64,000 nucleotides of DNA from Welwitschia mirabilis (Eukaryota > Gnetophyta > Gnetopsida > Welwitschiales), in the NCBI GenBank assembly GCA_051453625.1, contig JBOZIK010000001.1:226515246-226579245 (forward strand), given 5' to 3'. The notes under the pieces were generated by a model. It was given only the letters and a program-made list of their open reading frames with translations, had not been told where the DNA came from and searched no databases. Positions 58,160 to 64,000 of the stretch are shown here, one piece after another. The position numbers and the translations under genes were made by a program. Positions within the stretch are counted from its first letter, which is position 1, and each line of letters begins with the position of its first letter.

Positions 58160-59470
58160 ACTTGTAATTAAAAATAACCATTAAGATGTTATTTTTCTAT
58201 AAGAAAATGACCTAGCCATTTAGAGGTTAGCTTGTTGTGTTAAAAATGACTTGAATATTATATTAAAAGGCTATTTAACCTTGTTCAAATTACTTATGGG
58301 TTATCATTTTATCATATTTAAACTTGGCTTGAGCTTTATGAATGAGTTGACAATGTATAGCACATGTACATTTTTCATCTAAATGATCGAGTTAGGCTAA
58401 TCAAGTCTAAATATTTTCATCTAAGTTCACAAGGTTAATTTAATGAATGGATCAATAAGAATTATAGCAAACATCAACTAGCAAGATGCAAGCCTTTTCA
58501 TAAAAAAGTTCATAAGGTAGAAAACCTAGGGAGTTTCACCAAGTAGTAATGTAAGTCCAAAGAAAATCGTTAAGTTTAGAAGTATGAGTTTTCTTATTGA
58601 TAGAGACTAGTTTCTTTAGCATCTTTCTAATTTCCCTATTAGCATTTTTAACTTGGCCTTTAGTTTTTGGATGATAATAACATGCATTTCTATGTTCAAT
58701 TCAAATGGATAAAAGAATTTTTCAAAAAAGGTAATTAATAAAATGAGTTTCTTGGTCACTAATGATGATTTTAGGGAAATCTAAACATTGAAAGATATGA
58801 GTTCAGCTAAAATTGCAAATATTTGAGAATCATTTTTACCTGTAGGAATAACTTCAATCCACTTGGTAACATAATCAATGACCACTAAGATTTAGTTTTT
58901 ATCATGAAACAGTGATTTGAAATGGCCTATAAATTTAATCCCCTAATAATTGAAAGGTTCACATTCAAGCATAGGTTTAATGGGCATGTCTTGAGAGTGA
59001 GTTAGACTACCATAACATTGATAAGCATCACATCTTCTAGCAAAGTCAAAAGAGTCCTTGAAAAGGGTAGACTAATAAAAACTAGAATGAAGAATTTTTA
59101 TTATTATCCTTTGGCTATTAAAGTATTCCTCACATACCCTACCATGGTAAAGGTTAAGGATATCTAGCTTTTTCCTTTCAAGCACACATTTAAACATGAT
59201 TTTATCTTTGCATTGATGGTAAAGATGGGGTTCATTCCACTCATAATCACCAATCCTATGGAGAAAAGATATTTGTTGGTTATGATTCCAATCTAAGGTG
59301 TTTTCATGATAATAATGTAGTCCATAATATTAGCATACCAAGGAGCAGGATAAGTAGAGGAGATGACATAGAGTTTTTCAACAAAAAATAGTTGCTCATT
59401 AGGTAATGAATCATTTATTGGAGTTTTATCAAGAGAAAAAGAGAGGTAAAACAAGTTATTTGCAACATTA
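58160..59470 (-). pseudogene. Element B integrase
   Basis: From right to left on the minus strand: zinc-domain traces near 59030; core GIKFIGHF (about 58940), ILVVIDYVTKWIEVIPTGKN (about 58835-58895) with the first catalytic Asp in VVIDYV; then SSLVTKK, where the family has the second Asp segment (plus strand near 58765). The C-terminal end is near 58200. The antisense fragment at 46150-47400 gives the same wording and supports the call. Confidence 0.8.
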
Positions 59471-60900
59471 TTATGTTTTCCAACTTTATTGATGATGGTA
59501 AGATTACATTCTTACATAAAAAGGATCTAGCTAATAAGTCTAGCACTAGAATATTTCTTAGTCATAAAGTAACATATGGCTACATGATTTGTATAAAAAT
59601 TTATATGAAAACTAATAAGATAGTATCTAAGATGGTCAAGGTAGAAGATGATGACATGCATTTCCTTTTTTATGGTAGTTTAGTTGGATTGGACCTTAGA
59701 CAAAGTTTTACTAAGGTAAGATATGACTTTAAGATAAATTTCACATTTTTGACTAAGAACCCCACCCACAGCAATGTTGCTAGTGTTACACAAAGGTTCA
59801 AAATATCTAGTCCAATCGGGACCCATTACAATAGGTTTAGAATAAATTTTATTCTTAAGTATTTCAAAAAGTGAAGGGGTTTAAAAATCCTAACATAATA
59901 TTAAATGAAATAGTAATAGAATCTAGCATAATTAAGGAAAGATCTAACTTGTTTGAAATTAGTTGGAGGCCTAAGGTTTTTAATGATACCAAATTTTATA
60001 AGATCCATCCTAATTTCCTCACTAAAAATTTATAACCTAAAACAATTCCATTGTTAATAAGGAAGAAATGCTTTTCCCAACTCAAGTGTAGATCATCTCT
60101 ATACATCGATCTAAGACTTTCTCTAATATTTTCATGATTTGTTCAAAATTTTCATTAAGATTGAGAAGTCATCCATGAAGATTTTAATAGATTCCTTAAA
60201 AGGCATTTTTCTAAAGGAAAATGTTGCAAAGGGAGAGGTAAAGGTTATTTTTAGTTAGCCCTCACTAGCTATGCAAACTTGATTATAGCCATTATACCCA
60301 TTAAAAAAAACAATATTAAGTATGACCTTGGATTCTATTAAGAACTTAATTAAGAAAGAGTAATAAGTAATGATATTTCTTAGTGACCTCATTAATTTCT
60401 CTAAAGTCAATGCACATTATTCATTTTCCATCTTTTCTAAAAACTACCATCAATGGAATAACCCACTCACTATTAGATATAGTATAGATAATCCTGACAT
60501 TCATAAGTTTAATAATTTCATCTTTGACTACTCTCTTGAGGGTTGGGTTAAGCCTTCATTACAGTTACCTAACTAATTTAGCATTATCTTTAAGGTAGAC
60601 TTTTATTGAACTATGAAAGAAGGAATGATATCTAAGTCTTTGTGAGTCTAGGTAAAAGCATTTTTCTTAGAAGTTAAAAATGATACTAAGTTGGATTCTT
60701 ATTGAGGAGTAATAAAGTCACTTATTACTAAAGGTCATTAGAAAGAAAATTTATTTCATACCTTTAGGTAATTTTTTTAGTTCTAAGTTATATTTTTTAA
60801 TTTTTTTTTACTGAATTACCATTAGTGACTATCATCCTGGACTATCATCTAAACAACTGCAGTGGACAAAACCCTTAAAAAAGGCTTTTTATTAAGTAAA
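59471..60900 (-). pseudogene. Element B reverse transcriptase and RNase H
   Basis: Minus strand: FLTSKKNAFT near 60690 upstream of RT, then FNGYNGYNQVCIASEG (about 60250-60310) and LKITFTSPFATFSFRKMPF (about 60205-60255). Here the sequence jumps straight to KESIKIFMDDFSIL, with FMDD at 60168-60179: the GLCNAP...FQ segment expected between is missing, while the antisense fragment near 49040 keeps it. The thumb reads DDLHLSWEKHFFLINNGIVL (60065-60125). RNase H follows (GGVLSQKCEIYLKVISYLSK, about 59700-59770). An internal deletion of the palm makes this RT non-functional despite its intact active-site box. Confidence 0.85.
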
Positions 60901-61199
60901 CATATTGGACTTCTTCCTGGTTTAAAATTTCCTTATCCTCATGATCAAGAGAGTATATTTTAGTCAGGCCATCATATAAGATTAACTCATGTAGCATTAT
61001 CAATCACTCATTAATTGGATAATGTTATAAAGATAAAGTTGGTTTAAGTTCTTCTTCTAAGTTGTACTCATCTCCTCTTTGTTTTTCAGTAGAACCAAAA
61101 AATATAATGGTAAAATTATTATTACTTATATGACATTACATCTTTCCATTTTATGTGTTAATGATACATTATGTAGTTGCATAAAAGGATCTTCTTAGA

Positions 61200-61530
61200 A
61201 GTAGTAAATAACCTCTATCATGTTTAACTTTAATGATAACCCCATTTATGAAATAAAAGGCTTCTTCTATCTAAACCACTAAGTCTTTGATGATTTCTAA
61301 GGGTTTTGTAATTGAAGTATTAGCCAATTCTAAGATGATACATGTAGGCTCCACTCTATTTTCTAATCCAAGTACTTTACATATATGAAGAGGCATGACG
61401 TGTACACTTATTTTTATGTCAATTAAGGATTTTCTAATTCTTTTATTTCCTTTGAAAGTAACACTCATTGTTGCTTCCCCAGAGTCTTTGAATAAAGAAC
61501 ACTTTTTCATGACTAAGTTGGAAATATATT
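61200..61530 (-). pseudogene. Element B protease
   Basis: A 79-codon open piece (61271-61510, minus) begins with SLFKDSGEATMSVTFKGNK and reads SLIDIKISVHVMPLHICKVL, then GLENRVEPTCIILELANTSI. The active-site box, Asp-x-Gly-Ala-Ser in the family, is DIKIS here: Asp kept, Gly replaced by Lys. The V-x-VMPL and L-x-LA-x-x-SI pattern is that of Athila-type aspartic proteases. Confidence 0.8.
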
Positions 61531-61699
61531 AAGTAAGGAAGACCTTACTAGGAATGGTACATTTTTGTTTTCTTCTAACTAGGTATTTCTACAACTTAGC
61601 ATATTTAGGATTTTCTTACAAGAGTTTTCAAAAAGGTAAGTTGATATTTACCTCTTGCATCAAGGATTTTAATTGTTCTCATAAATAGATTTTCTATTT

Positions 61700-63100
61700 A
61701 ACTTATCAAGTCAAGGAATAGACGTTTTCTTTTCTTTGTTTCCTCATGAATAATTTTGTGTTATAGGCTTATCATTTCACATTAAAGAAAAGTTATATGT
61801 GTTTGAAATTTATACATCATCTTATTCCTTATTTCTTTCATTATTTTTGAAATTTTAATCTTTATGAGTAGGAGGTGATGTATCATTTACACTTAAAGTT
61901 ACTACCTTTAAATATTTTTTGACTTCATTTGGATTGGATAAAGGTTGAGATGAAAGAGATTCTTGTTTTTATTGATTAACTAACTTTATTTGTTAAAGCA
62001 TGCTTACTAATTTTTCAATATTATTATTGGTCTTTTCTTGTATCCTTTTCAATTCTTCTATGAAATCTCTAAGTGGATCACTTTGATTTGGTTGAAGATT
62101 TTAGGTGTTTGATTTAAAATTAAAGTTATTTGATTTAAAGTTTGAATTCTTAAATCTATTCTTAAAAGGTTTTAAATTTAATTGTTCACTCAATCTTTGT
62201 TGAAACTGTGGTTGACTTTTAAAGTTGGAAGACCTTTGATTAAAAGTACATACTTCCTCAAACATTCTTTCCTTACAAATTGGTAACAAAGGGTATTCTT
62301 TAATTGGATGATCTTTGTATTCACATATATCACATGTTAAAATTGTATTTTCCTCTTTTACTACCTTTGCATCAACTATTATTTAAGTGTGCTTCTATAA
62401 AGTGGTAGTAAAAACCTTAATCATATTGGTTGAATCACCTTTGTCTTCCTCCTTATTATGTTTTACTTCCTTTAAGTCTTTTATAATTTTGCCTATAGTT
62501 TAGTTTTATTTATAATTTGGTTTTGGCCAAGTTTGACTTATTTAAACTAGATCTTCCAACAAGTTTCATGCATTAAAGTTCATTAAGTTTCCACCACAAG
62601 AAAGTCTATAAGTTTCTTAGTTTGATTAGTCATCTCGTTGTAGAAATAATCTATCACTTCCTTTTTATAAAATTCATCAATAGAGTTGGAATGAATAGCT
62701 ACAATGAACCAATCCTATGTTGTTAAATAATCTTCTTAAGTTTGTTGTTAAAATTTTATAACTTCCTTTCTTTTTTTCCTCATGGTACTTTCACTCAAAA
62801 ATCTTTGTACTTAACTCCATGATTTAAGACTCTTGTATAGAATAGTTCTAAGCTAAAGTTTTGCTTTTTCTCTAAGTATGATAGGAAATATAATCATCTA
62901 AGTACAACCACTAATATGTTTCTTCCCATTTCTTAAGATAAGAACAAGTTACTTAATGTCATATAGATGTTGAAAAGGGTCCTCTTTAGGTTTCCTCAAA
63001 AATGTTGAATATGTACTTAAATTTATTAATTCTACATCATTTCTAGAAGGTAAACTAAAAGTATTTTAAATTTCATATTTTCTACTAGCAATTAAATCTC
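61700..63100 (-). pseudogene. Element B gag with zinc knuckle
   Basis: The minus strand reads a knuckle, CDICEYKDHPIKEY (62293-62334), last Cys replaced by Tyr as in element C. It is followed by an Asn/Gln/Phe-rich linker that stays open for 62 codons (62101-62289) and a coiled region, LRDFIEELKRIQEKTNNNIE then LVSMLQQIKLVNQQ (about 61985-62075), as in Athila Gag before the protease. The Gag core lies to the right (62500-63000) but is too decayed to read with certainty. Confidence 0.7.
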
Positions 63101-63881
63101 TAAGAATAGCATTTGTATTCAAAGTAGAAGTTCTTATCATGATTAGTGTACTAGATGAAATGACTTATTTTTATTTTTTAGATGACTTTATTATAAATGA
63201 AAATGAAATAACATGATCTGCTTCTATGCTATTATTTTCATTGTTTTCTTTGGAAAGATTTAACTCTTAAATAATGAAGGCAAAACAATCTTCTTCTTTA
63301 ACTCTTGAAATTTATATACCTGGGTTATGCATACTTGGATTTCACATGAAGTTGGATAATCCTTTTCTAATGTTTTCCTCGATCAAGTTTGACTCTCTCT
63401 GATATTTTATCTTTTATGATAATTCATCATGCCCCTACATGCTTAGATCAAAAACATAATGGTTGTCATCCTAATGTCATCCAAATAAGATAATAAATGA
63501 CCAGCAGATATATGTTCTAGAAAATAGAAAAACAAGACTGTGGAAAGGAAAATAAAAACTAAAGTAAGACTACTAATAATCATCCACCTAGTCATCTAGA
63601 TGATAAATTGAATTATTTATTCTTTATTATGGTATCAAAAATTAAATAATTTTATTACTTAAATTACAAAAAGATGTGAAATGTAGACCATTATCCACCT
63701 AGTCATGGGAATGACAGAGAGGAAGACAGGGCTTATTAACACTACTAAAATCAAAAATTATAGAAAAAATAAACCTACAAAAATAAGAATAGAAATGTAG
63801 TAATATTTCAAATAAGTAACTTAAACCTAAGCTCAAGATACTTATCTGGATAGTTATGATCCTCCAGCTTCTTATGACCTT
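63101..63881 (-). other. Element B leader (5' UTR)
   Basis: Non-coding, next to the primer-binding site. Contains ATCATC-14-GATGAT (63579-63604, with the palindrome TCATCTAGATGA inside) and GTCAT-4-ATGAC (63702-63715). Confidence 0.6.
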
Positions 63882-63898
63882 CCACATCAATAGCATCA
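63882..63898 (-). promoter_or_regulatory. Decayed primer-binding site (tRNA-Asp type)
   Basis: The minus strand reads TGATGCTATTGATGTGG, three bases inside the LTR end. It matches the TGGCGCCGTTGCCGGGG site used by Athila-type elements in most positions, and most differences are C-to-T or G-to-A at CG or CHG sites. Confidence 0.55.
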
Positions 63899-63901
63899 AA
63901 A

Positions 63902-64000
63902 TGTTGCTATGTAAATTTGTATAATATTCAAGTCCTTAAGTAGATCCTATAAATCACAAATTCTTCATAAAAGCAAATACTAGTATATATGAGAGTTATC
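63902..64000 (-). repeat. Element B right (5') LTR, partial
   Basis: TGTTGCTATGTAAATT and the next ~95 bases match the left LTR from 56175. Cut by the window end. Confidence 0.85.

Larger units (their letters stand above)
56175..64000 (-). mobile_element. Element B: Athila-like Ty3/gypsy element, runs off the right edge
   Basis: The left LTR (56175-57404) and the start of a right LTR (63902-64000) are direct repeats (GCTATGTAAATT..., CCTATAAATCACAAAT). Between them the minus strand reads primer-binding site, leader, gag, protease, RT, RNase H and integrase in gypsy order. The element is over 7.8 kb and almost complete, but all frames are broken. RT keeps FMDD yet has lost about 20-30 codons just before it. 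The right LTR is cut by the window, so the target duplication cannot be read. It is the likeliest relative of the helper that mobilised element A. Confidence 0.85.

Noticed and set aside
60831-60870. GACTATCATC repeated twice, considered as another dyad motif.
   Set aside because: It is a direct repeat without complementary arms and lies in decayed pol.

Overview
The window is transposon-derived DNA from a land plant, most likely a flowering plant with a repeat-rich genome. It is strongly A/T-rich, CG dinucleotides are conspicuously scarce, and I found no intact host gene. Nearly everything recognisable is a decayed retroelement: Ty3/gypsy of the Athila/Tat kind (most of the window), one Ty1/copia fragment, and one L1-type LINE carrying the plant DUF4283 and zf-RVT domains. 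The reading frames are broken by frameshifts and by stops that sit mostly where the families have Gln, Trp or Arg, as expected of methylated C decaying to T. Eight runs of N occur; four are flanked by the same sequence on both sides and look like unmerged contig ends.

Layout. 60-1500: copia integrase-RT fragment (+). 2372-2715: a 12-bp minisatellite upstream of a TATA box, probably an old LTR. 3838-9606: element A, a minus-strand LTR element with two ~1.2 kb LTRs, a GTTGY target-site duplication and no RT; its only coding trace is an antisense ORF resembling the plant-transposon protein of non-autonomous elements. 9672-9744: a tRNA-Ile-like sequence. 9745-15460: almost featureless. 15463-15960: a tandem array of LTR-end plus initiator-tRNA-Met primer-binding-site motifs.

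17014-42018: a cluster of one Athila-like family (family G, + strand) with five LTR copies. LTR2 (18898), gag, pol and LTR3 (33943) form one element whose pol is split by a 5.7-kb LINE (about 23402-29107). LTR3 is followed by a second, pol-less interior ending in truncated LTR4, a repeated 3' UTR and LTR5. 42588-46149 has no recognisable gene. 46150-49320 is an antisense pol fragment with a ~600-bp unidentified insertion. 49380-50800 is a + strand gag/protease fragment of family G. 51200-56065 is a separate Tat-like gypsy gag-pol (element C, +). 56175 to the window end is element B (minus), with gag, protease, RT, RNase H and integrase between two LTRs and a decayed tRNA-Asp-type primer-binding site.

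How the parts relate. None of the polyproteins can be functional. Element A looks like a non-autonomous partner of the B family: their LTRs share length, terminal sequence and a hairpin with stem core CTATGTC/GACATAG placed about 220 bp upstream of the TATA box in both. The best candidates for something undescribed are this shared U3 hairpin with its dispersed relatives, and the primer-binding-site array at 15.5 kb.
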